This document shows, in pieces, positions 42,091 through 51,461 of a stretch of 64,000 nt of DNA. Source of the DNA: Herbidospora yilanensis (GTDB lineage Bacteria > Actinomycetota > Actinomycetes > Streptosporangiales > Streptosporangiaceae); the NCBI RefSeq assembly GCF_001570565.1, contig NZ_BBXE01000025.1, positions 32,349 to 96,348 on the forward strand. The letters run 5' to 3'. Numbering within the stretch: position 1 is the stretch's first letter; every line of letters starts with the position of its first letter. The translations under genes were made by a program, and so were the position numbers. The notes beneath the pieces were generated by a model, which had not been told where the DNA came from, did no database searches, and was given only the letters and a program-made list of their open reading frames with translations.

Positions 42091-43554
42091 ATGACCGACG
42101 TCCGAACAGGCCTCATCAAACCCGGCTACGACCCCCGCCTCGCCAACGAGGACCTCGCTCCGCTGAAACAGCAGACCTGGTCGTCCTACAACATCTTCGC
42201 CTTCTGGATGTCCGACGTGCACAGCGTCGGCGGATACGTCACCGCGGGCTCGCTGTTCGCGCTCGGGCTGGCGTCGTGGCAGGTGCTGCTCGCCCTGCTC
42301 GCCGGCATCGTCATCGTCCAGGTCTTCTGCAACCTGGTCGCCAAACCCAGCCAGGTCACCGGCGTGCCCTACCCGGTCATCAACCGGGCGATCTTCGGGG
42401 TGCTCGGCGCGAACATCCCCGCGATCGTGCGGGGCGCCATCGCGATCGCCTGGTACGGCGTGCAGACCTACCTCGCCTCACAGTCGCTCCTGATCATCTT
42501 CCTGAAGTTCTGGCCGTCGACGGCCTCGCTCAACGAGACGACCTTCCTCGGGCTCTCACCCCTCGGGTACATCTGCTACGCCATCCTCTGGGTCGCCCAG
42601 GCCGCCGTGTTCTGGAAGGGCATGGAGGCGATCCGGCGGTTCATCGACTGGGCCGGTCCCGCCGTGTACGTCGTCATGGTCGTCCTGGCGGTCTACCTGG
42701 TGAGCGAGGCGGGATGGGAGAACATCTCGCTCGACCTGAGCGCGGGCGAGAGCCTCGGGTTCGCCGAGTCGATCCCGGTCATGCTCGGGGCCATCGCCCT
42801 GGTGGTGTCGTACTTCTCGGGGCCGATGCTGAACTTCGGCGACTTCTCCCGGTACGGAAGGTCGTTCGAGGCGGTCAAGCGGGGCAACCTGCTCGGGCTC
42901 CCGGTGAACTTCCTGTTCTTCTCGATCCTGACGGTCATCACCGCCTCGGCGACGGTGCCCGTGTTCGGGGAGCTGATCACCGACCCGATCCACACGGTCG
43001 AGCGGATCGACACGCCGTTCGCGATCCTGCTCGGCGGGCTGACCTTCGTCATCGCCACGATCGGCATCAACATCGTGGCCAACTTCATCTCACCGGCGTT
43101 CGACTTCTCCAACGTGTCGCCGCAGAAGATCTCGTGGCGTACCGGCGGGATGATCGCGGCGGTCGGGTCGGTGCTGCTGACGCCGTGGAACTGGTACGGC
43201 AACCCCGACGCCATCCACTACACGCTGGGCGTGCTGGGCGCGCTGATCGGGCCGCTGTTCGGCATCCTGATCGCCGGCTACTACGTGATCAGCAGGCAGT
43301 TCGTCGACGTGGACGCCATGTTCACCATGTCGCCGACCGGCCGCTACTACTTCAGCGGCGGCTACAACCCGAACGCGATCTACGCGATGCTGGCCAGCGG
43401 GATCCCGGCGATCCTGTCGGTGGTCGTGCCGAAGCTGGTCGGGTCGGGCCTGTGGATCGCCGACTACTCGTGGTTCATCGGGTGCGGGCTCGGCTTCGTC
43501 GCCTTCATCGCCTTCGAACGGCGCAACCCCCGGATCCTCGTGGACGCCGGGTGA
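42091..43554 (+). CDS. NCS1-family nucleobase/hydantoin permease
   Basis: 487 aa with about 12 membrane segments. QQTWSSYNIFAFWMSDVHSVGGY, NLVAKPSQVTGVPYPVINRAIFGVLGANIPAIVR, WNLYGNP-like PWNWYGNP and GPLFGILIAGYYV match NCS1 carriers (cytosine, allantoin, uracil, hydantoin). It imports its substrate by cation symport. ATG 42091 has GAGGAAG seven bases before it. The following racemase points to a hydantoin or allantoin as substrate. Its stop overlaps the next start. Confidence 0.92.
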   Translation: MTDVRTGLIKPGYDPRLANEDLAPLKQQTWSSYNIFAFWMSDVHSVGGYVTAGSLFALGLASWQVLLALLAGIVIVQVFCNLVAKPSQVTGVPYPVINRAIFGVLGANIPAIVRGAIAIAWYGVQTYLASQSLLIIFLKFWPSTASLNETTFLGLSPLGYICYAILWVAQAAVFWKGMEAIRRFIDWAGPAVYVVMVVLAVYLVSEAGWENISLDLSAGESLGFAESIPVMLGAIALVVSYFSGPMLNFGDFSRYGRSFEAVKRGNLLGLPVNFLFFSILTVITASATVPVFGELITDPIHTVERIDTPFAILLGGLTFVIATIGINIVANFISPAFDFSNVSPQKISWRTGGMIAAVGSVLLTPWNWYGNPDAIHYTLGVLGALIGPLFGILIAGYYVISRQFVDVDAMFTMSPTGRYYFSGGYNPNAIYAMLASGIPAILSVVVPKLVGSGLWIADYSWFIGCGLGFVAFIAFERRNPRILVDAG

Positions 43555-44270
43555 CCCACGTCAAGGTGATCAACCCCAACACCTCCCGGGACATGACCGA
43601 GATCATCGGCGCGTGCGCCCGGGAGGTGGCGGCCCACGTCACCGCGGTCAGCCCCGCCATGGGCCCGGCCTCGATCGAGAGCCACTACGACGAGGCGCTG
43701 GCCGTGCCGGGCGTCCTGACCGAACTGCACGGCGCCGACGCCTACGTGATCGCCTGCTTCGGCGATCCGGGGCTCGACGCCGCCCGCGAGGTCGCCGACG
43801 GCCCGGTGGTCGGCCTGGCCGAGGCGGCCATGCGCGTCGCGACCCTGGTCAGCCGGAGCTTCAGCGTCGTCACCACACTGGGCCGGACCGTCCAGCGCGC
43901 CCTCGACCTGGCCGAGCGGTACGGCTGCGCGACGGCCTGCCGGGGCGTGCACGCCTGCGAGATCCCGGTCCTCGACCTCGACGACGAGGCGTGCGACCTC
44001 GTCGCGGAGGTCGCGGAGGCCGCTCTCCGGCGGGACCGTTCCGAGGCGATCGTGCTCGGGTGCGCGGGGATGGGGGCGTACACGAAGGAGATCTCCCGGA
44101 GGATCGACGCCCCGGTGATCGACGGTGTCCAGGCCGCGGTCACCCTGGCCGAGTCGCTCGTCCGGCTCGGGCTCACCACCAGCAGAAAGGGCGAGTACGC
44201 CGCTCCCCCGCCCAAGCCCTACGCGGGCCTGCTGGCCGAATTTCAATTGCGGGCGGAACGCCCGATCTGA
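43551..44270 (+). CDS. Asp/Glu/hydantoin racemase-family protein
   Basis: 239 aa. VKVINPNTSRDMTEII, AYVIACFGDPGLDAAREV and EAIVLGCAGMGAYTKEI (catalytic Cys pair, one in each half) are the signatures of hydantoin/allantoin racemases of the Asp/Glu racemase superfamily. GTG 43551 overlaps the permease stop (GTGA), so uptake and racemisation are coupled. No hydantoinase or carbamoylase gene follows, so the pathway must continue elsewhere. Confidence 0.9.
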   Translation: MTHVKVINPNTSRDMTEIIGACAREVAAHVTAVSPAMGPASIESHYDEALAVPGVLTELHGADAYVIACFGDPGLDAAREVADGPVVGLAEAAMRVATLVSRSFSVVTTLGRTVQRALDLAERYGCATACRGVHACEIPVLDLDDEACDLVAEVAEAALRRDRSEAIVLGCAGMGAYTKEISRRIDAPVIDGVQAAVTLAESLVRLGLTTSRKGEYAAPPPKPYAGLLAEFQLRAERPI

Positions 44271-44282
44271 AGACTTCGCCGC

Positions 44283-44864
44283 ATGATTCCGCCGCAGCAG
44301 ATCCGCGCCCGCCACGACGAGCACACGATCACCGTCTACCAGGCCTACAACCCCGAGATCGGCGAGTACGCCGCCGCCCGCGACCGGTTCGCGCCCACCT
44401 ACAACCGGAACCGGATGACCTGGGTGAAGCCGTCGTTCCTGTGGATGATGTACCGCTCCGGCTGGGCGACCAAGCCCGGCCAGGAGCGGGTGCTGGCCAT
44501 CCGGATCACCCGGGAGGGCTTCGAGTGGGCGCTGGCCCATTCGGGGCTCAGCCACTTCGACTCGTCCGTCCACCAGGACAGGGCGGAGTGGACGGCCACC
44601 CGGCACCGGCCGGTCCGGATCCAGTGGGACCCGGAGCGCTCGCCGGCCCTGCACGCGCTGCCGCACCGCTCGCTCCAGATGGGCCTGTCGCGCGAGGCGG
44701 TGGACCGGTATGTGGACGAGTGGATCGTCGGGATCGAGGACGTGACCGCCCTCGCCCACCGGATCCACGCGCTCCGGCCCGACTCCCGCCCGGCCGAACT
44801 CCCGGTGGAGCGCCCCTACCCGCTCCCGGCCGACATCGCCGCCACCTGCGGGGTCTCCTCATGA
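44283..44864 (+). CDS. DUF4291 protein
   Basis: 193 aa. IRARHDEHTITVYQAYNPEIG, RFAPTYNRNRMTWVKPSFLWMMYRSGWATK, VRIQWDPER and RSLQMGLSREAVDRYVDEWIV are the conserved blocks of DUF4291, a small uncharacterised cytoplasmic family. It follows the racemase by 12 bases and may share its transcript, but a functional link is not evident. The alkB SOS box overlaps its stop codon. Confidence 0.9.
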   Translation: MIPPQQIRARHDEHTITVYQAYNPEIGEYAAARDRFAPTYNRNRMTWVKPSFLWMMYRSGWATKPGQERVLAIRITREGFEWALAHSGLSHFDSSVHQDRAEWTATRHRPVRIQWDPERSPALHALPHRSLQMGLSREAVDRYVDEWIVGIEDVTALAHRIHALRPDSRPAELPVERPYPLPADIAATCGVSS

Positions 44865-44880
44865 TCGAACACGTGTTTGA
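44865..44880. promoter_or_regulatory. LexA (SOS) box upstream of alkB
   Basis: TCGAAC-ACGT-GTTTGA matches the actinobacterial LexA consensus TCGAAC-N4-GTTCGA in 11 of 12 fixed positions. TAGCCT directly downstream (44881-44886) could be the -10. The alkB start is at 44895. Confidence 0.7.
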
Positions 44881-44894
44881 TAGCCTGACGTGTC

Positions 44895-45527
44895 ATGAGC
44901 GTTGTGTTCCAGCCGTCGCTGCTCGACGCGACGGCCGACCACGAAGGGCCGGGGCCGCTCGGCGGCCACGTCCACCGCACCCTTCTGTCTGACGGCGCCT
45001 GGATCGACGTCCGCCCCGGCTGGATCTCCGGGGCCGACGCCCTCTTCACCCGCCTCGCCGACACCGTCCCCTGGCACGCCGAACGGCGCCGCATGTACGA
45101 CAACGTCGTCGACGTCCCCCGCCTCCTGGCCTTCTACGACGAGGGCGAGCGCCTGCCCGACCCCCTGCTCGACCAGGCCAGAACGATGCTCGACGAGCAC
45201 TACCGCGAGGAGCTGGGCGAGCCGTTCCGCACGGCGGGCCTGTGCCTCTACCGCGACGGCCGCGACAGCGTCGCCTGGCACGGCGACCGCATCGGCCGGG
45301 GCTCGACTGAGGACACGATGGTCGCGATCGTCTCGGTCGGCACCCCCCGGGCGCTGCTGCTGAGGCCCCAGGGCGGTGGCACGACCATCCGCCACGACCT
45401 GGGCCACGGCGATCTGATCGTCATGGGCGGGAGCTGCCAGCGCACGTGGGAACACGCCGTCCCGAAGTCGGCGAAGCCGCTGGGCCCCCGCATCAGCATC
45501 CAGTTCCGGGTGAGAGGGGTGCGCTGA
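44895..45527 (+). CDS. alkB: AlkB-family 2-oxoglutarate/Fe(II) dioxygenase
   Basis: 210 aa. Iron ligands H129 and D131 (AWHGDRIGRG) and H187 (TWEHAVPK), with 2-oxoglutarate-binding R199 and R205 (GPRISIQFR). It should repair 1-methyladenine and 3-methylcytosine in DNA by oxidative demethylation. The ATG has no ribosome site and lies about eight bases after a -10-like element, so the transcript is probably leaderless. An upstream LexA box places it in the SOS response. Confidence 0.93.
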   Translation: MSVVFQPSLLDATADHEGPGPLGGHVHRTLLSDGAWIDVRPGWISGADALFTRLADTVPWHAERRRMYDNVVDVPRLLAFYDEGERLPDPLLDQARTMLDEHYREELGEPFRTAGLCLYRDGRDSVAWHGDRIGRGSTEDTMVAIVSVGTPRALLLRPQGGGTTIRHDLGHGDLIVMGGSCQRTWEHAVPKSAKPLGPRISIQFRVRGVR

Positions 45528-45837
45528 CCCCTGCCCGGCCGCTGACGAGGATCGGCGGAACCACCGCCGACCTGACGTGCGGGGGATACTGCCGCACCTG
45601 AAGCCGAAGGACGCCGCCGCACCTGATGCGCAAGGGACACTGGCACACCTGGCCCACGGGCACACCGACGCTTTCCGGAACAAGTGACCTGCGCCGGATC
45701 GCCGCCGTCGACTCGAAGCGAAATGGGGTCGTGTCGTTATCGCCGCCCCAAATTTCCAAGCCGCGCCAAACAGCACCATTCGTCCAGATGAATTCGCGCT
45801 ACGATCGTCGCCCTGCCGTCAATAGTCGGGGAATGGC
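45528..45837. other. 310-base gap without a gene
   Basis: I see no coding sequence with actinobacterial codon bias in this stretch. The second half (from about 45720) is richer in A and T and probably holds the promoter of the next gene. No clear palindrome or terminator. Confidence 0.5.
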
Positions 45838-47370
45838 GTGTCAATACGTATTGCGACGGTAATTGTCGGCATTTACTCCGTCGCCATGCTCGGCGCTCTC
45901 GCGTGGGCGATACTCACCGGGGACTGGCACGTCTTCTTCCTCGCGGCCGTCGGGGAGCGCCATGGCTCCGCCAGCATGGAGCTGGTGCTCCTGGTGCTGT
46001 TCGCGGCCGGGTTACGCGGGTGGCTGATCTGGACGGTGCTGGTCCGGCCCCCGTTCCAGGGGCCGCGGTGGACGCGGGTGCTGCGGGTCCTGCTCTATCT
46101 GAACGTCGTCCTGTTCCTGCTGAGCCCTGCCCTCCCGCCGGTGGCGGGATTCGTCGCCTACCTGGTGACCCTTCCGGTGGTCGTGATGCTGCCCCTGGTG
46201 TTCCGCGAGGTGCCCCTGGCGGTCCGGGTGGCCGTCGCGGTCGCCGGGGTGGCCGCGTGTCTCCTGCCGGTCTTCGTCGAGACACCGGGTGTGACGATCG
46301 TGTGGCCGATCGCGGTGGTGCTGCTCCAGGTCTTCTGCGGGTGGAGCCCGGTCACCAGGTGGCTCGGACTGGCCGCGCTCGTCCACGCCGGCGTGATGAG
46401 CCTGCTGCCGAGTCAGTTCACGACGTTCGTCGATCTGAGCCGGCCGTTGCTGCTGCTGTACTCCTTCGCGGTGATCCAGGCGTTGTGGCTGGCCCACACC
46501 GCCGCCGACCTGGGCCGCGACCGCACGACCGCACCGCTGGGGTTCCGGATGGGCGCGGTTCTGCTGGCCTCGCTGGTGGCGGGGACGGTGGCCGTGGCGA
46601 CCCTGCGCCCGCCGGTGGAGACGCTGGTCGTCAACGAACTCACGAGCGGCGGGGAGGACGTCCCGGAGTTCACGGCCGGGTGCGAGCGCTGGACGGCGCT
46701 CGGGGAGGAATACGTCACCACCCCGCCGCACGAGCGGGAGAAGGCCTACCTGTGCCTGGCCGGCCAGTACGACGAGCGGTCCGACGCCGCCCTGCTGGCG
46801 GAGGGGCGCGCCCGCTGCGCCGCCGACACCCTCTACGGCGGCACCCTGGAGAGACTGGTCTACCTCTGTCCCGACAAGGCGGGCACGGCGGACCCCGGAC
46901 TGCTGCTCGGCCGGGCCGTCGTGGACACGATCCACGCGGCGTGCACGGACCCCTGGCCGCGCGTCCGGTCGCGCGGGCGGTTCCCCACCGTGCCCTACCT
47001 GCTGGAGAAGCCCGGAGAGGGCTACCAGGTGGTCACCAACCGCCTGCGCGGGGAGTCGCCCGGCTGGCTCGACGAGGAGCCGATCCCCGTCGGGCCGGGC
47101 GTCCAGGGGGTGTGCGTGACGTACAAGACGCTGAAGCAGCCGCCGCCCCTGCGGGCGGACGGGTGGCGGAGTGTCGTGGAGGTGCCGCTGAGCTCCCACG
47201 GCACGGTCCAGTTGAGAGGGGTCCACCCGAACTTCCTGGACGAGATCGGCGAGGGCCGGCAGCGGATGCGGATCTACACCCGCGACCTGGCCGTGGAGGG
47301 CCTGCGGGCCGAGCAGCACTTGATCGTCACGTTCCCCGGCCGCTCGGTGAAGAGGGTCGTGCACAAGTGA
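45838..47370 (+). CDS. Polytopic membrane protein with large C-terminal domain
   Basis: 510 aa. About eight membrane helices in residues 1-260, then a soluble part of about 250 residues with several Cys (FTAGCERW, YLCLAGQY, ARCAADTLY, LVYLCPDKAG, VDTIHAACTD) that may form disulphides outside the cell. I do not recognise the family. GTG 45838 has GGGGAA before it. No partner genes adjoin it; it is followed by a strong terminator. Confidence 0.78.
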   Translation: MSIRIATVIVGIYSVAMLGALAWAILTGDWHVFFLAAVGERHGSASMELVLLVLFAAGLRGWLIWTVLVRPPFQGPRWTRVLRVLLYLNVVLFLLSPALPPVAGFVAYLVTLPVVVMLPLVFREVPLAVRVAVAVAGVAACLLPVFVETPGVTIVWPIAVVLLQVFCGWSPVTRWLGLAALVHAGVMSLLPSQFTTFVDLSRPLLLLYSFAVIQALWLAHTAADLGRDRTTAPLGFRMGAVLLASLVAGTVAVATLRPPVETLVVNELTSGGEDVPEFTAGCERWTALGEEYVTTPPHEREKAYLCLAGQYDERSDAALLAEGRARCAADTLYGGTLERLVYLCPDKAGTADPGLLLGRAVVDTIHAACTDPWPRVRSRGRFPTVPYLLEKPGEGYQVVTNRLRGESPGWLDEEPIPVGPGVQGVCVTYKTLKQPPPLRADGWRSVVEVPLSSHGTVQLRGVHPNFLDEIGEGRQRMRIYTRDLAVEGLRAEQHLIVTFPGRSVKRVVHK

Positions 47371-47371
47371 C

Positions 47372-47405
47372 GCCGATCGCCGCCCGGTTCCGGGCGGCGA
47401 TCGGC
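47372..47405. terminator. Strong bidirectional hairpin terminator
   Basis: GCCGATCGCCGCCCG (47372-47386) pairs with CGGGCGGCGATCGGC (47391-47405): a perfect 15-bp stem with GTTC loop, between convergent genes. It lacks a T tract but is highly stable. Confidence 0.8.
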
Positions 47406-47412
47406 CCGCCGT

Positions 47413-48471
47413 TCAGGCCACCGGCTCCACGGGGGCGGCCACCGCGGTGCGCGGGGCCGTCAGGACCGGGCGTTCGACCAGGGTGACGTCGACCTTCAGG
47501 CCCGGCGCGAGGCGCACCGCCTCGTGGCCCGGGACGTCGGCCAGGACCTCGCCGCCGCCGTCGAGCTGGACGCGCAACCGGGCGATCGAGCCCCGGAACG
47601 ACGACGCCAGGATGAACCCGCGCCCGTCGGCCGACGGGGTGACCCGCACGGCCTCCGGCCGGACCAGGACGTCGACCTCCACGCCGGGGGCGGCGCCGTC
47701 GAGCGGGAGGGTCTGGCCGAAGACCTCGACCGTCTCCCCGGACACCCGGCCCGGCAGGTGGTTCATCGTGCCGACGAACTCCGCGACGAACGGGGTCGCC
47801 GGGCGGTCGTACACCTCGGCCGGAGGGGCCACCTGCTCCAGGCGGCCCGACTTCAGCACCGCGACCCGGTCGGCGACCGAGAGCGCCTCCTCCTGGTCGT
47901 GGGTGACGAAGATGGTCGTGATGCCGAGTTCGAGCTGGAGCCGCCGGATCTCCTCACGGAGGTTGACCCGCACCTTGGCGTCGAGCGCCGACAGCGGCTC
48001 GTCGAGCAGCAGCACCTTCGGCTGGAGGGCCAGGGCGCGGGCCAGGGCGACCCGCTGCTGCTGGCCGCCGGAGAGCTGGTGCGGGTAGCGCTCGCCGAAG
48101 CCGCCGAGGCCGACGAGTTCCAGCAACTCGGCGGCCCGGTCGTGGCGCTCGGAGGCAGGCCGCCGCCGGACCCGCAGCCCGAACGCCACGTTGTCGCGCA
48201 CGTTCAGGTTGGGGAACAACGAGTAGCTCTGGAACACCATCCCGGCGTCGCGCCGGTTGGCGGGCACGCGGGTGACGTCGGCGCCGTCGATGAACACGGC
48301 GCCGGTGTCGGGGCGTTCGAACCCGGCCACGCAGCGCAGCGCGGTCGTCTTCCCGCAGCCCGACGGGCCCAGGAAGGCGATCAGCTCGCCCTGCTCGATG
48401 GTCAGGCTCAGGCCGTCGAGGGCGACCGTGCCGCCGAACGAGCGGTGCAGCTCACGGAGTTCAACGGTCAT
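47413..48471 (-). CDS. ABC transporter ATP-binding protein (PotA/FbpC type)
   Basis: 352 aa. Walker A GPSGCGKTT, Q-loop VFQSYSLFPN, signature LSGGQQQR, Walker B VLLLDEPLSALD, H-loop VTHDQEEA, and a C-terminal TOBE region. This is the long importer ATPase type of spermidine/putrescine, iron, or phosphonate systems. ATG 48471 has GGAAG five bases upstream and overlaps the permease stop. Confidence 0.93.
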   Translation of the reverse strand: MTVELRELHRSFGGTVALDGLSLTIEQGELIAFLGPSGCGKTTALRCVAGFERPDTGAVFIDGADVTRVPANRRDAGMVFQSYSLFPNLNVRDNVAFGLRVRRRPASERHDRAAELLELVGLGGFGERYPHQLSGGQQQRVALARALALQPKVLLLDEPLSALDAKVRVNLREEIRRLQLELGITTIFVTHDQEEALSVADRVAVLKSGRLEQVAPPAEVYDRPATPFVAEFVGTMNHLPGRVSGETVEVFGQTLPLDGAAPGVEVDVLVRPEAVRVTPSADGRGFILASSFRGSIARLRVQLDGGGEVLADVPGHEAVRLAPGLKVDVTLVERPVLTAPRTAVAAPVEPVA

Positions 48472-49262
48472 TTGGACTTCCTTCCCGCCCCCGAGAGGGT
48501 GAGCAACAGCAGCCAGATCAGGCCGAGGCTGAGCACCGACAGCGCCACCGAGAGCTGGCCGTCGTTGCCGGAGATGGTGACGATCCACACCGGGAAGGTG
48601 CGGTAGCCCATCAGGGCCGCGATCGTGTACTCGCCCATGACGAGCGCCAGGCTGAGGAACGAGGCGCCGGCCACGGCCGAGCGCAGGTTCGGCAGGATCA
48701 CCCGGAACAGCACGTACGGCCACGAGGCGCCCAGGTTCCGGGCCGCCTCCACGAGGGTGCGCACGTCGACGGCCCGCAGGCCGGTGTCCAGCGAACGGTA
48801 GGCGAACGGCAGCGCGAGCATGACGTACGCCAGCACCAGCACGACGGGGAAGTTCTCGTCCTGGATGGAGATGAGGGTCTGCCAGAACGGCGTGGCCGCC
48901 AGGGCGTCGGTGCCGCCGCGCAGGGCGTTGGCGATGCCCACCACGTAGGTGATCGGGGGCACGATCAGCGGCAGCGTCGTGATGGTCTCCAGCACCGGGC
49001 GCAGGCCGGGGGCCCCGAGACGTACCGCCAGGAGGGCGGGCAGGGCCAGGAGCAGGACCAGCACGATCACGGCGGCGCCCAGCAGCAGCGACTTGAGCAG
49101 GCTCTCGCCGAAGCCGGGGGCCGACACGATCCGGCCGTAGGCGCCGAGGGAGAAGCCGAGCGACTCGTTGTAGACGGTGAACCAGACCGCGATGGCGAGC
49201 GGCACCAGGAAGTAGACCGCCGCCACGCCCAGCGTCAGGCGCCGCCACGTCACGCCAGCCAT
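48468..49262 (-). CDS. ABC transporter permease (PotC-like)
   Basis: 264 aa, six membrane segments and the permease loop EAARNLGASWPYVLFRVILPNLRS. It partners the permease encoded upstream. ATG 49262 has AGGAG six bases upstream; 13 bases overlap the previous gene. It forms part of a four-gene importer operon. Confidence 0.9.
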   Translation of the reverse strand: MAGVTWRRLTLGVAAVYFLVPLAIAVWFTVYNESLGFSLGAYGRIVSAPGFGESLLKSLLLGAAVIVLVLLLALPALLAVRLGAPGLRPVLETITTLPLIVPPITYVVGIANALRGGTDALAATPFWQTLISIQDENFPVVLVLAYVMLALPFAYRSLDTGLRAVDVRTLVEAARNLGASWPYVLFRVILPNLRSAVAGASFLSLALVMGEYTIAALMGYRTFPVWIVTISGNDGQLSVALSVLSLGLIWLLLLTLSGAGRKSK

Positions 49263-50098
49263 CGGGAGCTCCTCTTCTGCAGCGGCAGGTAGACGGCCAT
49301 CACCAGGAGCGCGATCACGATCATGTCGAGGGACAACGCGAGGGCGATGTTCTCGTACCCGATCAGCACGTTGCCCGTGAGGGCGTCGGCGATCTGGAGC
49401 GTCACCAGCGGCACCGACGCGCCGACCATCGCGGCGGCGGTGGCGTAGGCGGCGAACGCGCCGCCGAACAGCAGCACGCCCCCGCCGAGCAGCGCGGGCC
49501 CGAGCACCGGGATGCCGACGTGCCGCCAGAACTGCCACGTGGACGCGCCGTTGTTCAGCGCGGCCTCCCGCCACTGCGGCTTGAGGCCGTCGAGCGCGGG
49601 GGCGATGACGAGCACCATCAGCGGTACGGAGAAGTAGAGGTACACCAGGGCCAGGCCCCAGAAGTTGTAGAGCACGCCCGAGCCGAGGCCGAGGGCGGCG
49701 GTGACCACGCCGGAGTTGCCCAGCGTGGCGATCCAGATGAAGGCCAGCGGCACGCCGCCGAAGTTGGCCAGCACCCCCGACGCGGTCAGCACGGCCTCGC
49801 GCAGCAGCCCCGACCGGGAGGTCAGCACCGCCTGCGCGAGGAACGCCCCGAGCACCGCGCCCCCGATCGCGACGACGGCCGACAACTTGACGCTGCTCCA
49901 CAACGCCCCGATGTACGGCTCCCGCATCGTCGCCGACAGGTTCTCGAACCCGAACCCGCCGCCCTTGACCGAGAACGCGCCGACGACCAGGACGACCGCC
50001 GGGATGCCGAACGCGATCAGGGTGACGACCAGCAGAGGGGCCGCCGCCAGCCACCCGGCGCCGCCACCGCGGCGCCGGGAACCCGTGAGACCGGCCAT
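49250..50098 (-). CDS. ABC transporter permease (PotB-like)
   Basis: 282 aa, six membrane segments with the loop REAALNNGASTWQFWRHVGIPVLGP. It forms the membrane channel with the PotC-like protein. Its start overlaps the binding-protein stop (ATGA). Confidence 0.9.
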   Translation of the reverse strand: MAGLTGSRRRGGGAGWLAAAPLLVVTLIAFGIPAVVLVVGAFSVKGGGFGFENLSATMREPYIGALWSSVKLSAVVAIGGAVLGAFLAQAVLTSRSGLLREAVLTASGVLANFGGVPLAFIWIATLGNSGVVTAALGLGSGVLYNFWGLALVYLYFSVPLMVLVIAPALDGLKPQWREAALNNGASTWQFWRHVGIPVLGPALLGGGVLLFGGAFAAYATAAAMVGASVPLVTLQIADALTGNVLIGYENIALALSLDMIVIALLVMAVYLPLQKRSSRWLA

Positions 50099-51273
50099 CA
50101 GCCCGCGACCGCGGCGCCCCAGCCGGAGGCGACGGCTTCGTTCGCCTTCGTGACCTGGTCGGGCGTCGGGAAGGTCGGCTCGCCGTCGACCGGCGGCAGG
50201 GCGGCGGAGGCGGCCTGGTCGACCGACCCGTCGGCGATCATCGCGGGCAGCAGGACCGGACGGGCGAAGCCCTTCAGGTAGAGGTTCTGGCCCTCGGTGC
50301 CGTAGAGGAACTCCTGCCAGAGCCGCGCGGCGGCCGGGTGGGGGGCGTCCTTGTTGATGGCCTGGGCGTAGAGCTGGAAGTACTTGCCGTCGCTCGGGAC
50401 GACGGTCTTCCAGTCGAGGCCCTTCCCGGCCATGATCGGCGCGTAGGCGGCGTTGTTGTAGTCCCAGTCGATCGAGATCTGGGTCTCGCCCTTCTCGATG
50501 GTGGCCGGGGTGGTCTCGACCGGGTTGAAGTTGCCGACGTCCTTGAGCTTCTTGAAGAAGTCGATGCCGGGCTGGATGTCGTCGAACGAGCCGCCGTTGG
50601 CGAGCGCGGCGGCGTACACGCCGGCGAAGGCCGAGCCCGACTTGGTCGGGTTGCCGTTCAGCGCGACCTTGCCCTTGTACTCGGGTTTGAGCAGGTCGGC
50701 GAAGGTCTGCGGGCAGGCCGCGATCTTCTTGGCGTCGCAGCCGATCGAGACGTAGCCGCCGTAGTCGTTGAACCAGAGGCCGGTCGGCTCCTTCTGGCCC
50801 TCGGGGATCTTGTCCCAGCTCTCGACCTTGTACGGCGCGAACAGGCCCTCGGCGGCGCCGCTGATCGCGAACGACTGGCCGACGTCCAGGACGTCGGGGG
50901 CGCGGTCCTGGCCCTTGCGGGTCTTCACCGCGTTGATCTCGTCGGCGGAGGAGGCGTCGGGGGTCTCCTCCTCGATCTCGATGCCGGGGTACTTGGCCTT
51001 GAACGCGGCCAGGATCTCGCCGTAGTTGGCCCAGTCCGGGGGCAGCGCGATGACGTGGAGCCTGCCCTCGGCCTTGGCCGCCTCGTACAGCTTGTCGACC
51101 CCGCCGAAGTCGGCGGCGGAGGTGGCGGTGCGGGCGTCGACCGCGGCGGCCCCGCCGGGGGCGGCGGCGGAGGACGTGGAGGTTGCCTCGGTGCCGGGCG
51201 CGGGCCCACAGGCCGCGACGGCGAGGAGCAGACCGGCGGTGAGGCCGGTGAGACGGACTCGGGAAGAGACCAC
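50098..51273 (-). CDS. ABC transporter substrate-binding lipoprotein
   Basis: 391 aa. Lipobox LAVAACG gives a membrane-anchored binding protein. The mature part (RLHVIALPPDWANYGEILAAFKAKYPGIEIEEET and so on) matches the family 1 extracellular binding proteins of the spermidine/putrescine, Fe3+ or aminoethylphosphonate type; the substrate is open. GTG 51273 is chosen because GGGAG sits six bases before it, and the longer frame to 51318 would place a charged stretch ahead of the signal. First gene of the importer operon, divergent from a GntR regulator. Confidence 0.9.
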   Translation of the reverse strand: MVSSRVRLTGLTAGLLLAVAACGPAPGTEATSTSSAAAPGGAAAVDARTATSAADFGGVDKLYEAAKAEGRLHVIALPPDWANYGEILAAFKAKYPGIEIEEETPDASSADEINAVKTRKGQDRAPDVLDVGQSFAISGAAEGLFAPYKVESWDKIPEGQKEPTGLWFNDYGGYVSIGCDAKKIAACPQTFADLLKPEYKGKVALNGNPTKSGSAFAGVYAAALANGGSFDDIQPGIDFFKKLKDVGNFNPVETTPATIEKGETQISIDWDYNNAAYAPIMAGKGLDWKTVVPSDGKYFQLYAQAINKDAPHPAAARLWQEFLYGTEGQNLYLKGFARPVLLPAMIADGSVDQAASAALPPVDGEPTFPTPDQVTKANEAVASGWGAAVAG

Positions 51274-51415
51274 GGTGAACTCCCACTGGAGCGATGTGCA
51301 CAGAACTTGTTCAAACAAGCTAGGGACGCCACATCGCCCGCCATCGTCGTGACGGTGAACAGTCGGAGGCCATTCGTCAAATGGCTAAACACCTACTTTT
51401 CCGGACGATTCGCGA

Positions 51416-51425
51416 ACCGTACGGT
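51416..51425. promoter_or_regulatory. Palindrome ACCGTACGGT between importer and GntR gene
   Basis: A perfect 10-bp palindrome in the divergent promoter region, 36 bases before the GntR start. A possible GntR operator, though 10 bp is short. Confidence 0.35.
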
Positions 51426-51461
51426 GAAGGCCGTCCTGTACACAAAGACTGGGAGCGGCCC

